A DNA stretch of 64,000 bases, from the NCBI GenBank assembly GCA_947579605.1, contig OX388307.1:16469237-16533236 (forward strand), written 5' to 3'. Shown here piece after piece: positions 35,839-46,824 of the stretch. The first letter of the stretch is position 1, and each line of letters starts with the position of its first letter. The translations under genes and the position numbers were made by a program. Origin of the DNA: Athripsodes cinereus. Lineage: Eukaryota; Arthropoda; Insecta; Trichoptera; Leptoceridae. Below the pieces are notes generated by a model that worked only from the letters and a program-made list of their open reading frames with translations, was not told the DNA's origin and did not search any database.

Positions 35839-38800
35839 TTACTCTATTGGTAGTGGACAGACCTTTACGATTGGTCTTGTTATGAAGCCCTTTGCTGTTT
35901 GAAGCTCCACTACTCTAATTACTCCGTCGTCTCCTGGATGTAATTTTATAATTCTTGCCAAGTTCCATTGTAAAGGAGGCAAATTATCATCTTTTATTAA
36001 AACTAAGTTGTTTAACTTAATGTTGATACGATCAGCTGTCCATTTTGCTCGTTGATGTAGAGTATGTAAATATTCAATATGCCAGCGTCTCCAAATTTGC
36101 TGACTGAATTTTTTTATCAATTCCCATCTTCCCAATAAATTAGTCTTAGTATTTTCTACACATTTTTCAGGAATGTTTAACAAAGGTTCTCCTATAATGA
36201 AATGCCCTGGTGTTAGGACATCCAAGTCTTCGGGATTATCTGATACGTTACAGATGGGTCTTGAATTTAGAACTGCTTCTACCTTAGTTGCTAAAGTGTA
36301 GAGTTCCTCGAATGTTAACGTTGTCTCTCCAACAACCCTTTTCATGTGAGATTTGATGGACGAAATCGCCCGTTCCCACAGTCCTCCCATGTGGGGAGCT
36401 GCAGCTGGATTCCTATGGAATGTTATTTGTCTTTCTGTTAAGTATTCTGATATATTCTCTACTGTTGAATTATCTTGTAAGAATTTGTTAACTTCCTTTA
36501 AATGATTTTTTAATCCTACGAAATTCATGCCCCCATCAGAATAAAAGTCTGAACACAGTCCTCTCCTAGATATGAATCTATCTAATGCTGCTAAGAATGC
36601 TGAAGAAGATAAATCTGAAACAATTTCAATACGAGTATGTACGGCTTTTGTAACCATACAAATAAACAAACATATGTACGCTTTCTGTATTTTTGAATTA
36701 CGTAATGTAGAAGACTTGATGAAGTAAGGTCCAGCTAGATCACATCCAGTTTTTAAAAAGATTCTTGCTTGACTTACTCTGACTTGCGGCAACGTTGCCA
36801 TCAATGGTTCTATATTCTTAGGTTTTGTGCGAAAACATCTAATGCACTGATGAATAACTCGACGAACTATGCTTCGTCCAGAAATAATCCAATATCTCTG
36901 TCGTATATTAGACAATGTTAGTGATGGACCTGCATGTAAAAATAGAGTGTGATAATATTTAACAATTAACAAGGTGAAATTATGAGATTTTGGTAAGACG
37001 ATTGGATGTTTTGCCTCGTATGATAATGTGGATTTATGTAATCTTCCATCTATTCGTATGATACCACTTGAATCAAGAAATGGTCTTAACTTACAAAATG
37101 TAGTACGATGACTCATATTACGCTTTATTAACTTGATATCCTTCGAAAATTCTACTGATTGTACATGTTTAATGAGTTTTACTAAAGCATCCTTCCATTC
37201 AACGGCAGTTATGTATCCTGATCGCTTATTCTTTTTGTTTCGTATGTTATGAATAAATCTCATACAATAGGCTGTTATTCTAACAAGTTTAGAAAACGAA
37301 CTAAACTTCTCCAAAATATCCCAACTGGTATGATTTTCTACAATGTGAACTAATGCTGTATCTGGTACAATGTCTTCAACAATTTGTTTAGATGTAATAT
37401 TCTCTATTGGCCATTCAGAAGGAGATTTGAATAACATTGGTGGCTTCCACCAAAGTTTGTGATTTATCAAGTGACTTGGTGATAAGCCGCGTGACGCACA
37501 ATCTGACGGATTAGAAGACGATGGTATATATCTCCATATGTTTATATCACACATAGAATGAATTTGTGATACTCTGTTTGCTTCAAATGATTTCAATTTG
37601 TGAAGAGGTGTACGTAACCACGAAAGTGCGACTTTTGAATCACACCACGCATATACAGATGAAATATGAATAAATTCAAAAATATTTTGAATATAACTCA
37701 ATGATTTTGAAAGTAAGTGAACACCGCAGAGTTCCATTCTTGGAATAGATAATTTTTGTTTAACAGGTGCTAACTTTGACCTTCCCATTAATAAATTAAC
37801 ATCTATGTTCCCTTGCTGATCTTCTGAACGTAGATATATTGCTATTGCGAAACCCTTCTCAGATGCATCTGAAAAACCATGCAGTTGATAATCTACATTC
37901 TTTTCCAATGAAACTACACATCTGTAGATTTTAATGTTTTGTATTTCACCTAATTGAAAGATGAACTGCTTCCATTTGTCTGAAATATGATTGGAGATTA
38001 TGTCATCCCAACCTATTTTTAAGAGCCAAATCTCTTGGAGTATAGATTTTGCGTAAAATGTGACAGGTGTCAACCATCCGCAAGGGTCGTAAAGCCTTGC
38101 TATGTTTGATAAAATTGCTCGTTTTGTTATGGCCGTGTTTTGTATATTCACATTATACTTAAAGTAATCACCTGATGGAATCCACTGAATACCTAATACT
38201 TTAATACCTATATCACATTCTGAATCAAAGGATTGAATTTCTTGACAGCATTCACTAGGTATATCGTACAGAAACTCCTTGCTGTTGCTAGCGAACTTGC
38301 GTAGTTCGAAGCCGGCTTTTGCTAGGAGATCTATTAATTCTGTTTTGTATTCAAGGGCCTGTTGAAGGTTGTCAGCTCCGCAGATAAAATCATCCACGTA
38401 TATTTGATTTTGAATGATCCTACTAGCATTTGGATGTGAAGTTTGTCCTTCTCTTGCTAACTGTAATAAACACCTATTGGCTAGGTAAGGTGATGAAGTG
38501 ATACCAAATGTAACTGTTGTAAGTCTAAAAACTTGTAATGGTTTGTCTGGTGAATCTCTCCAGAAAATTCCATGATAATTCCGATCATCAGGATGCATGC
38601 ATATTTGCCTAAACATCATACGTGCGTCGCATATAAATGCTACCTGATGTTGACGAAATCTTAGTAGAACATCTGCTATATTCTTTTGAAGTTTCGGCCC
38701 TGCCATGATAACGTCATTTAAAGAATATCCGTTACTACTCCTCATAGACGCATCAAAAACGACTCGAACACACGTTGTTGAAAGTGTATTTTTCACAACA

Positions 38801-40938
38801 CAGTGGTGAGGCAGAAAATATTTGATTTCAGATATGTTGGCTTTTTCCATGTGGTTTAACTTTAAATATTCATTTATAACTTGTGTATATTCTACTTTGA
38901 GAGCCGAATCCTTCTCAAGACGATTTTCCAATGAATAAAATCTTTTAAGAGCAAGATTTTTCGTTTCTCCTAGTTCCGGAGTAATTTCCCTAAAGGGTAG
39001 TCGCGCCACGAATCGACCCTCCTTTGTTCTTGATATTGATCTTGAAAAATGTTCTTCACACTTCTCATCTTCTGGACTAACTGCTGTGATGTCTGGAACC
39101 TGCTCCAGTTCCCAGAAGTTTTGAATCAGAGTATCCAATGTAACTGCATGTGTTACTTGATTATTGCCTTTTGAAATATCGTTAGGTAGCTTCCCTATAA
39201 TTACCCAACCAAATATTGTAGAATAAGCTGATGGTAATGTGGAGTCCAATGTAATTTTTTCTCCATTCATAATCTCATTGAAAATATCTCCTCCTAATAA
39301 TATGTCTATAGGACGTGAGATATGAAAATCTTTGTCTGCAAGATTGAGACCACTAAATTTATTGTAAACATCCGAACTAATATTTTGCAATGGCAAATCC
39401 TTTGTAATCCTCTTCATACTGCATGTAATAATATCAAGTTGTGGTTCTTGACTGTGAACAGGTTTGATTGTACACCTGATTTGATAATTAAGATACTGAG
39501 AATTTTCTCCACCTACTCCCGTAATTGATATTGCTGCTCGTTCTCTCTTTAATTTGAGTCGTTGCACACACGCTTCTGAGATAATGGAACATGTACTACC
39601 TGGATCCACTAAACCCCGAATTTCATGAAAATGGCCTTGTTCATCTCTAATATGTAACATGGTTGTACCTACAATGACGTTGCATAATTTGCCTGTTGAT
39701 TGTAATGATGTTTGTAAACATGTACCTGTCACTGTATGAGTTTCAGGTTCTCTATGTGGAGAAGAAGAAGAAGTATCAATGCTGCTTGCATGTACTCTAT
39801 CTACGTGTAATAGGCTATTGTGCTTCCCACTGCACACTTTACATCTCTTGTTAGATGTGCATTGTTGCACCCTGTGTGGATGTAAGCAGTTCCTACAAAG
39901 ATTAGATTTCTTAATTAATTTATTTCTCTCATGTACGTCCATATTCCTGAATGTGGAACATGCAAACACATAATGCTCTCCGTTGCAACAAATACATTTG
40001 GTGTGTGTCTTCGATACAACTGATACTTGATGTTTCGTAAATGTATTACGCTCCCTGGGTTGATAACTGCATGCCTCGTTTGCTTTGCAATGTTTTTCTA
40101 AAAAATCTACCAATTGAGAAAATGTAGGCATTTCATCATTTGAATATTGTAATTCAAATTTATTACGCAATTCTATGGGTAACTTCTTCAATGTTAAATG
40201 TAGTAAAATGAATGATTCTCCACTAAAATTAAACTTCATTGATTTCAATGCTAAAACATTCTGATTGATAATGTCTAGAAAATTACGTAATGTAGTTTTA
40301 GCATTAAGTTGTACTGATAATAATGCGTCCAAATGCTTTTCAGAAATGATACGTGTATTATAATATCTATTCTCCAAGATACTGAATGCTACTGAATAAT
40401 TCTCATCACACAATGTCAAATGTCTTATCAATTGTAAAGCATCCTCTTTGAGACAGCTCATTAAATAATGCATTTTTTGAATAGGCTTTAATGTAGGATC
40501 ATCATGAATGAGACTTCTAAAAATGTTTCTAAAGTTGATATACTCTGTAATTTTACCCGAAAAACTAGGAATTTGAATGTTCGGTATATGAAATCTATTA
40601 TGCGAATTCATTTCTGGTTTTATATCAGTATCGACTTTCTGTTCTAAATTTTGTTTGTAGTATCTATTATAAACAGATTTTGTAGAATAAATCTTTTCTT
40701 CATAATCCTGATAAATAGCCATATGCATTTCTTTATCAAAACCTGCCTTTTTTGCAGCTTCAAGTGAAATATAACACTTAAGAAATTCCTCATAATTTTT
40801 CTCAAGATCTTCGTAACGTGTTAAAAAAGCCGTCTTTATTGTTGGATCATTATAATTTGCTTCATTAATACTAGCAGATATTTCGCACAATTTATCAAGA
40901 GACATCTTTGATAAATTAAATTTGATTTCAGCTGACAT
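35839..40938 (-). CDS. BEL/Pao retrotransposon Gag-Pol polyprotein (1699 codons)
   Basis: One unbroken frame encodes everything the element needs, with no Gag/Pol frameshift. Domains in order: Gag with a DUF1759-type region (about residues 120-290); zinc knuckles (CICCNGEHY near 314, then CRNCLHPHRVQQC and CKVCSGKH); aspartic protease of the DUF1758 type (LVDPGSTCSII near 443, with DPG where many proteases have DSG/DTG); reverse transcriptase with FGITSSPYLANRC and YVDDF near 848; an RNase H/A17-type region (YDPCGWLTPV; HGFSDASEKGFAIAIY); integrase with an HHCC zinc site (about 1330-1365) and DDE residues in DLAGPYF, SDGGMNFVG and GGLWERA; and a DUF5641-like C-terminus. No envelope frame is present. 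The start is the ATG at 40938, about 310 bases inside the 5' LTR. Identical LTRs and an intact frame suggest a recent insertion. Confidence 0.97.
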   Translation of the reverse strand: MSAEIKFNLSKMSLDKLCEISASINEANYNDPTIKTAFLTRYEDLEKNYEEFLKCYISLEAAKKAGFDKEMHMAIYQDYEEKIYSTKSVYNRYYKQNLEQKVDTDIKPEMNSHNRFHIPNIQIPSFSGKITEYINFRNIFRSLIHDDPTLKPIQKMHYLMSCLKEDALQLIRHLTLCDENYSVAFSILENRYYNTRIISEKHLDALLSVQLNAKTTLRNFLDIINQNVLALKSMKFNFSGESFILLHLTLKKLPIELRNKFELQYSNDEMPTFSQLVDFLEKHCKANEACSYQPRERNTFTKHQVSVVSKTHTKCICCNGEHYVFACSTFRNMDVHERNKLIKKSNLCRNCLHPHRVQQCTSNKRCKVCSGKHNSLLHVDRVHASSIDTSSSSPHREPETHTVTGTCLQTSLQSTGKLCNVIVGTTMLHIRDEQGHFHEIRGLVDPGSTCSIISEACVQRLKLKRERAAISITGVGGENSQYLNYQIRCTIKPVHSQEPQLDIITCSMKRITKDLPLQNISSDVYNKFSGLNLADKDFHISRPIDILLGGDIFNEIMNGEKITLDSTLPSAYSTIFGWVIIGKLPNDISKGNNQVTHAVTLDTLIQNFWELEQVPDITAVSPEDEKCEEHFSRSISRTKEGRFVARLPFREITPELGETKNLALKRFYSLENRLEKDSALKVEYTQVINEYLKLNHMEKANISEIKYFLPHHCVVKNTLSTTCVRVVFDASMRSSNGYSLNDVIMAGPKLQKNIADVLLRFRQHQVAFICDARMMFRQICMHPDDRNYHGIFWRDSPDKPLQVFRLTTVTFGITSSPYLANRCLLQLAREGQTSHPNASRIIQNQIYVDDFICGADNLQQALEYKTELIDLLAKAGFELRKFASNSKEFLYDIPSECCQEIQSFDSECDIGIKVLGIQWIPSGDYFKYNVNIQNTAITKRAILSNIARLYDPCGWLTPVTFYAKSILQEIWLLKIGWDDIISNHISDKWKQFIFQLGEIQNIKIYRCVVSLEKNVDYQLHGFSDASEKGFAIAIYLRSEDQQGNIDVNLLMGRSKLAPVKQKLSIPRMELCGVHLLSKSLSYIQNIFEFIHISSVYAWCDSKVALSWLRTPLHKLKSFEANRVSQIHSMCDINIWRYIPSSSNPSDCASRGLSPSHLINHKLWWKPPMLFKSPSEWPIENITSKQIVEDIVPDTALVHIVENHTSWDILEKFSSFSKLVRITAYCMRFIHNIRNKKNKRSGYITAVEWKDALVKLIKHVQSVEFSKDIKLIKRNMSHRTTFCKLRPFLDSSGIIRIDGRLHKSTLSYEAKHPIVLPKSHNFTLLIVKYYHTLFLHAGPSLTLSNIRQRYWIISGRSIVRRVIHQCIRCFRTKPKNIEPLMATLPQVRVSQARIFLKTGCDLAGPYFIKSSTLRNSKIQKAYICLFICMVTKAVHTRIEIVSDLSSSAFLAALDRFISRRGLCSDFYSDGGMNFVGLKNHLKEVNKFLQDNSTVENISEYLTERQITFHRNPAAAPHMGGLWERAISSIKSHMKRVVGETTLTFEELYTLATKVEAVLNSRPICNVSDNPEDLDVLTPGHFIIGEPLLNIPEKCVENTKTNLLGRWELIKKFSQQIWRRWHIEYLHTLHQRAKWTADRINIKLNNLVLIKDDNLPPLQWNLARIIKLHPGDDGVIRVVELQTAKGFITRPIVKVCPLPIE

Positions 40939-41254
40939 TTTGAAGTTTGACTGAGTAATACAATAATAAACAAAGTTATGTCAAAGTGACGTTTAAAAAT
41001 GTCAATAAATGTAAACAACTAAGATGGCTGCCGTCTTGAATTGCAGCTGATTGCCAAGTATGAACTATCTATGGTTTTCAGTTGAACAGCAATCAAAATC
41101 AATGTGAAAAAAAATGCTACCCACAATACTTTGTTGCAATTGAAATATGAATCTACTATGTACCTATGTATCACTGAATGAATACTAAATGTGCAAATCG
41201 CTTTGAAATAAAATAGAAAGGATGACTGTATACGGTGAGAGGGACCAAAAGGGA
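40939..41254 (-). other. BEL/Pao leader between 5' LTR and Gag-Pol, with candidate primer-binding site
   Basis: Directly inside the 5' LTR the minus strand reads TCCCTTTTGGTCCCTCTCACCG. A primer-binding site normally begins TGG, so TGGTCCCTCTCACCG (41247 downward) is the candidate. I cannot assign the priming tRNA. The rest is untranslated leader. Confidence 0.5.
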
Positions 41255-41663
41255 TGTAGAATATTTTCCTGTTAAAAGGCTAAATATCACTACTGAAATT
41301 AGGACTGTGTATAGGAGGCTGTAACTCACCCTAAATTTCTATTTTTCTTTCTTGTATTGCACTTAAACACCTTATATAATTGTTTGTTTTAATATCACTA
41401 TTTGATTTTTATTATCACTGAATTACTTTAATTAAACACAATCACTTAATTACACTATTGAAACTGTTTGATATATGACTGATATATATGCGTGTGCACA
41501 TCACCAAGGTTTTCAGCAGAAGAGAGTTTTTGTAACAATTATGTGAGCACACTGGGGTATAAGGAAGGGAGTGGGGGAAGGATATGCAAAGAAGATTGCA
41601 CACACAATAAAACCAGTGATACACACACAAAAAAAATATTAGATATTGATAATATATCTAACA
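41255..41663 (-). repeat. BEL/Pao long terminal repeat (5' LTR in element orientation)
   Basis: The second 409-bp LTR, which drives transcription on the minus strand. I found no difference from 35181-35589 on reading both through. Confidence 0.97.
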
Positions 41664-41668
41664 ATAGG
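41664..41668. other. Target-site duplication, right copy
   Basis: ATAGG follows the right LTR and matches the bases before the left LTR at 35176-35180. Confidence 0.9.
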
Positions 41669-41803
41669 TATTTATGGTGATAATCCTTAAATCACACATT
41701 ATACAAAGTATTTAATATTTACCTGTGGCATCAAACAACGCTATTAAAAGCTTACGTCAATTAACATAACTACTTTCTATGTATATCTAGACCCGGACAT
41801 ACT

Positions 41804-42065
41804 TAATGGCAGTGTTCGAGTGTAAGGTAGGCAGAGGTAACCCCTTTCAGTCACGAAGTCCCGGGTTCGATACCCTGCCAGGGCAAAATGAAGGATAACT
41901 TTTTTCAAACTGTCCCGGGTCTGTCTGTTACATATTGGATACTGTATATGTATGCGTCTGACGCATGGTATACATAATGTATTGTCATATTCGTACCCGT
42001 AATACAGGATTCATATTATTTTTAGTTTGGGACAAATTGAATGTGAATTGTCTATGCATGTTTAC
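41804..42065 (+). mobile_element. tRNA-derived SINE, copy 2
   Basis: The tRNA-like head includes the B box GGGTTCGATACC, then CTGCCAGGGCAAAATGAAGG, a T-rich AACTTTTTTCAAACTG block, ATACAGGATTCATATTATTT and TTAGTTTGGGACAAATTGAA, ending GTGAATTGTCTATGCATG. This is the fullest of three copies in the window. Confidence 0.75.
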
Positions 42066-42935
42066 GATGCAAGGTCCAAAATACTGTGGCCATTTAACTA
42101 GATCATCTATTTGATATCCTTATTAAACAAGTTTACTCCTAAAGAGTGTTACAAACCGACAAATACTTGTGCATTATTTTTTCATTAATATCACTACGGC
42201 GTTTCCCACAAGTGGAGTAGCCAGCAAATTTACTGCTTGTATGTAAAAAACAATATTAATTCACTGACAAAGTATGTTTCTTTCTTATTATGAGTATCGC
42301 AATATTTCATTTTACGGCAATGCACCCGCAATCCAGTGAATTATGGAGTATCGGAATAACATTAATATAATAATATTTATGTGATTTATACAACACGTAA
42401 TCACTAATAAGTTTAAAATGTGCCTATAAAATTATACGTCTTTCTTACTAATATGAAGGGTGAAAACAACAACTAATTACCTGATAAACAAACATACAAT
42501 GTCGTTACCTTATCAGATGAGAAACGTTTCTAATATTGGAACACAAAAACTAAATTTTACTTGTAAATAATATACATATGTGGACACCCGTCACACTTGA
42601 CAGAACTAACGATTCTCAAATCATTTTATTAAATTCAAAATTTTATAAAAATATTCATTTCTACCTAATATGTAAAAACACAATATGCAACTAATCATCC
42701 TTGCGGGATTGACAGAGAACGGAACGCCAGACCAACCTGTTCCATATTGACAGAATAATAAATCTAAGATTAAAATTTTCTTCTTTCAGTTGAAGTATCT
42801 AACTTTCTATTATTTGAAGATGAGTAATATATAACCACTATTCACTGCTAAGACCAATCTTTATCAACACGAATAAGTAAAATGTTATGGAAAAATACCA
42901 TGAGATAAGATGGACTACACCTACACATTATCATA

Positions 42936-43470
42936 TGTGGTGTTCTCACTTTGGCGAATATCGCCAGGCACCAAAATATCGCCAGCCATTTGAACCGTGT
43001 GAACAAAATGACAGCTAGTCTGAAACGATAAAAAACCAGTAGAAACGATATCGTCTCGAGTTGACCACCTTCCAACTTTTCGGCCGATTGAACGATTCGC
43101 GCATGCGCAGATGTGCGCGGCGTTCGTATCTATGGTAAAGACTTTATAACCTATAAATTTTACAATGTTTCCCGCTTCGTGACAGCTGTTATCTTTGTTA
43201 TTGGTTTGTGGCGTTTGTTTCCTTAATTAAAAGGCGCCTTATAACCTCTACTATAACATTTTCGACTAAAAATAAACACTTCGCGATCTCCATCTCGACG
43301 CCATTTTGAAAACAGTGTCAAAATCAAAGCGCATCTGACAGATCGTTTCTATATTGGTGGACTGTGTGAACAGGTGTGACGATCAATGGATGTCCGGCGA
43401 ATTTTGTTTTTTCGCCTGGCGATATAGTTTGAAATTCGCCTGGCGATATTCGCCAAATGTGAACACCCCA
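42936..43470. mobile_element. Inverted-repeat element with GGCGATATTCGCC termini
   Basis: The left end reads GGTGTTCTCACTTTGGCG AATATCGCCAGGC. The right end, reverse complemented, reads GGGGTGTTCACATTTGGCG AATATCGCCAGGCG. Inside the termini a second pair, AAAATATCGCCAGCC and its counterpart, extends the inverted match to about 55 bases. The interior is richer in G+C than its flanks and has no transposase frame. A truncated relative lies at 5432-5495. The target duplication is unclear, so the superfamily is open. Confidence 0.75.
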
Positions 43471-46116
43471 TTAGGTTTCCATTTCTAATGATGTATACTA
43501 ATATTACATCATACAGTCATAACCTAATCACTACACTGTCTATTGATTCAGTCCAATCAAATTGTCATTAGGTACCTAATAATCTTAAACCCATTTAAGT
43601 TTACGACTAACAAAAGAAAGCTGACTAATACTTTGAATTTGATTTGGGAAGGTTTAACTTCAAGGAGGGGTAACTACATAACTGCCTTTGATGATGATTT
43701 TTCCCCAAACTTTAGCACTATTTTTGTGGATTCTCTTATTCAACAACAATAGAATATTCTCCATACAACCTCTTTTGATAAATATCATTGGTTTTGCCAA
43801 AATATGACCCCCCCAGATTAAATCCTGTATTGTGAAGACAGATTAGGTTTTAAACTTACCATGATCACCGACATTATCTGTCAACAATATTTTATACGAA
43901 CCGACATACAATTTTCAATGAAATTGCTCGATGAATGCAATTCTTCATAGAGGATGTAGGTTTCCAAGTTACTTGTTTGGTAAATATGTCAATAACGGAT
44001 ATATAAATACAGATAACTATTTATAAAGTGTTATTATCCCCTTAAGGTCAGACAAGTTTCCCTGTGCGTAATGACGTGGTTGAATGCAGCTAATCTTTAT
44101 GTACACATGATACATAATTATCACATACATATCTACACAATATAAGTGATGCTCCTTGAGTCATTCAGTACAGCTACGGTAAACATGTTTTGTTTACTCA
44201 AACATAGGTGCATAAAACTAGGGCTGCTCTTTGTTTCGGTATTTGAAAAAATCTAAAGATATTCGACCCCATATTACATTTCGATCGTAAAGTTTGTAAT
44301 TATTTTTTTTAATCTTTACTCCCGTTTTGAGGGTAGGGTGTTGAGACCCCTCCTGTCCATATCATAATACATAGAATTTTAACTACTCAGATAATATTTA
44401 TGGGCTTAAGGCCTGCCCAATAGCCGGCTCGCCCGTGAGGACAATTTTGGTTTGAATGTGCGGATCGATATGAGTCTACGACTCCTGAGATATCCAAGTG
44501 TGAGGTGGGTCTCTCTTCATAGTCAGATAATATTTTCATACAAAGGATATTAAAGCTTCTATCGCACTCAAAATGAAGCACCTCCGAAACATCGTTTTAG
44601 AACACTATAACGACTCATTCGGATGAAGAAAATTATTGGTCAGATAGTAATTTGCAGATCGATTTGTCATCTATTGCTTATTTCCCCTATTTTACAGCAA
44701 ATTGCGTTTCACTTATTATAGCTAACTTTTCAATAATTCTTAAGTTATTTTTCCAACATTGTCCATTTTTTGGCAGAAATAGGCTTTCACTTTTCTTTAT
44801 ATGCTTTGCACGCGATCAACTTATATGGGATTGGCTGAATTTCGAAAATCCACGCGCTATTTTCCAGATTTTCGGAATAATTGGAATATATATATTTATA
44901 ATTTGCTACTATTACCATTTTTATAAAAAAAAAATTATAAAAATAACGCAAACTATATTTCACGACCATATTCCACTATTCTACTGAGATGATTTTCAAT
45001 TCAAAACAAAAAAATATACGTATGAATAAAAGTTCTTAGAGCACATAATATTGCCAAAAAGACAAACTTTACAATATAAATGTCAAATGGTTTTTCTAAA
45101 TAAGAAAAATTAAAATGTGTCCCGTGTAAAAATATGTATACATTAATCACACACTATATACTCATTAAATATACACATGATATCTAAGTATTCTAGGTAT
45201 ACTATAATAAGCGGGGTAGTTTGGGGACTGCGTGTCTTCAACATACAAGGCTCATTATGTGCTATAAAAAATATAATGCAGATTGGCTGGACATCAGCAC
45301 TGATTCAAGATGCTAAATTTAATACCTAAACAAGTAATTTTTTGACTACCAGACACTAGTGGAAGAGTGTGAGTTATATTATATCCTAGAACTTTGCTGG
45401 AACAATGAGTAGGTATGCAGGTACACCTATATCTCTATGAAACATACCACACCATAGTGCAGCAAGTATTGTATTAATTAAATCAAGGGTTTGAATGAAA
45501 ATTCTCCAGTAGAAAAAAATAAATAAAAGGATACAAGGCCTAGGTAATTTTCTATATATAAAGCGTATAATATATATAGGTACCTAATGATAATAGTATC
45601 GTTCTAACTTAATCTGATACCACAAAATCTATTAACTTAATCTAGAAAAAAACAAGTATATCTACTTTCAATACACATTGCACTACAAGGGAATGGAATT
45701 TTCCATTGGATCAGCTGACTGCCCTAGTAGGTATATTTATGTTCATATATTATACAATCTATTATGAGTGAATACATAGTAAACGAAAATTCGACGTGAA
45801 CAAATAAATATACATAATATGCACAGTATATAAAAGTCTGTACGATGTTTTGAACTTTATTAAGATATTTGTAAAAAAAATTAGGCATAACAATGGTGAA
45901 GAAAGTTAGTGAAGGGCCATCCATAGATAATTGTGTAAACTAACTGTAACAATCCCAGTTCATGAAAAAAAACACGACTTCACACTAATAGCTAGAAAGC
46001 GGAGTGTCCAATAAACAAAAATATAAACAACATCAATTCTTATGTTTATAATATGAACATTCCAATTATAAACGAACAAAGCGAAGAGCATCATAACGTG
46101 ACAGATAAAATTCAAC
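43471..46116. other. Gene-free A+T-rich region
   Basis: Open frames here are short and lack recognisable domains or codon pattern. I see no RNA gene. Confidence 0.5.
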
Positions 46117-46431
46117 ATGGCCGACAGCAGGCGATCAGGAGTTCACAAAGAAAATATAACATTTATGACTTACCAATTACTAGAAATTAATGAAGGCATG
46201 CTGGTTAACGAATTACTACTTGATATACTTTCTTTACTTGAACAATCTAATGCCAGAATGGCACTTAACGTCATAACTCAACTTATGAGTACCGTTCCCA
46301 CTAACAATTCGCTCAGAAAACGAGACGGAATAATATTTTTTCAACAACAATACACTTTTCCTCAATTCCATAGATTTTTGTTAGTATTTTTATTACATGA
46401 AGTTCGTGTATTTTGCTCGGATGCAATATAG
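46117..46431 (+). CDS. Hypothetical small open frame, 104 codons
   Basis: The frame opens at ATGGCCGACAGC with a favourable A at -3 (AACATGG) and runs to TAG at 46429-46431. The product would begin MADSRRSGVHKENITFMTYQ and contain a leucine-rich helical middle (INEGMLVNELLLDILSLLEQ). I recognise no domain. It lies downstream of, and convergent with, the FAM136A-like gene. It may be a small gene, an exon of an unrecognised gene, or chance; I lean only slightly towards real because of its start context and length in A+T-rich DNA. Confidence 0.3.
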   Translation: MADSRRSGVHKENITFMTYQLLEINEGMLVNELLLDILSLLEQSNARMALNVITQLMSTVPTNNSLRKRDGIIFFQQQYTFPQFHRFLLVFLLHEVRVFCSDAI

Positions 46432-46824
46432 CCAATACTATAAAACTAAACATACCTATGGATGAAAAAATCAGCGGATTTTGAAACATTTAGAGCAACT
46501 GGTTAGAAACGAGAAAAATATAATTATCTATGATTATTGAGATTACATTATTACTTTATAGATGGCGGTAAGCACCGAAAAATCTAAATCACAAACTACT
46601 ATTATTGACATTTTCCAGATAATTAGAAATTATATTCAAAGAATAATAAATTTAAAATATTAGAGTAATAATATCAAAACCAATTTTAATTAAATACGGG
46701 TTAATGTCATACATATTTAATAGAAGTTAATTTAACAAGTTTGACATAACAATATGATTATTTAATACATATATTTTAACAAGACTATTCATGAACCTAA
46801 AACATCCTTTCAACTCAATAAAAT

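Noticed and set aside
44652..44987. 111-codon plus-strand frame
   Set aside because: Its composition is phenylalanine- and isoleucine-rich as expected from A+T-rich noncoding DNA; no domain or start context.
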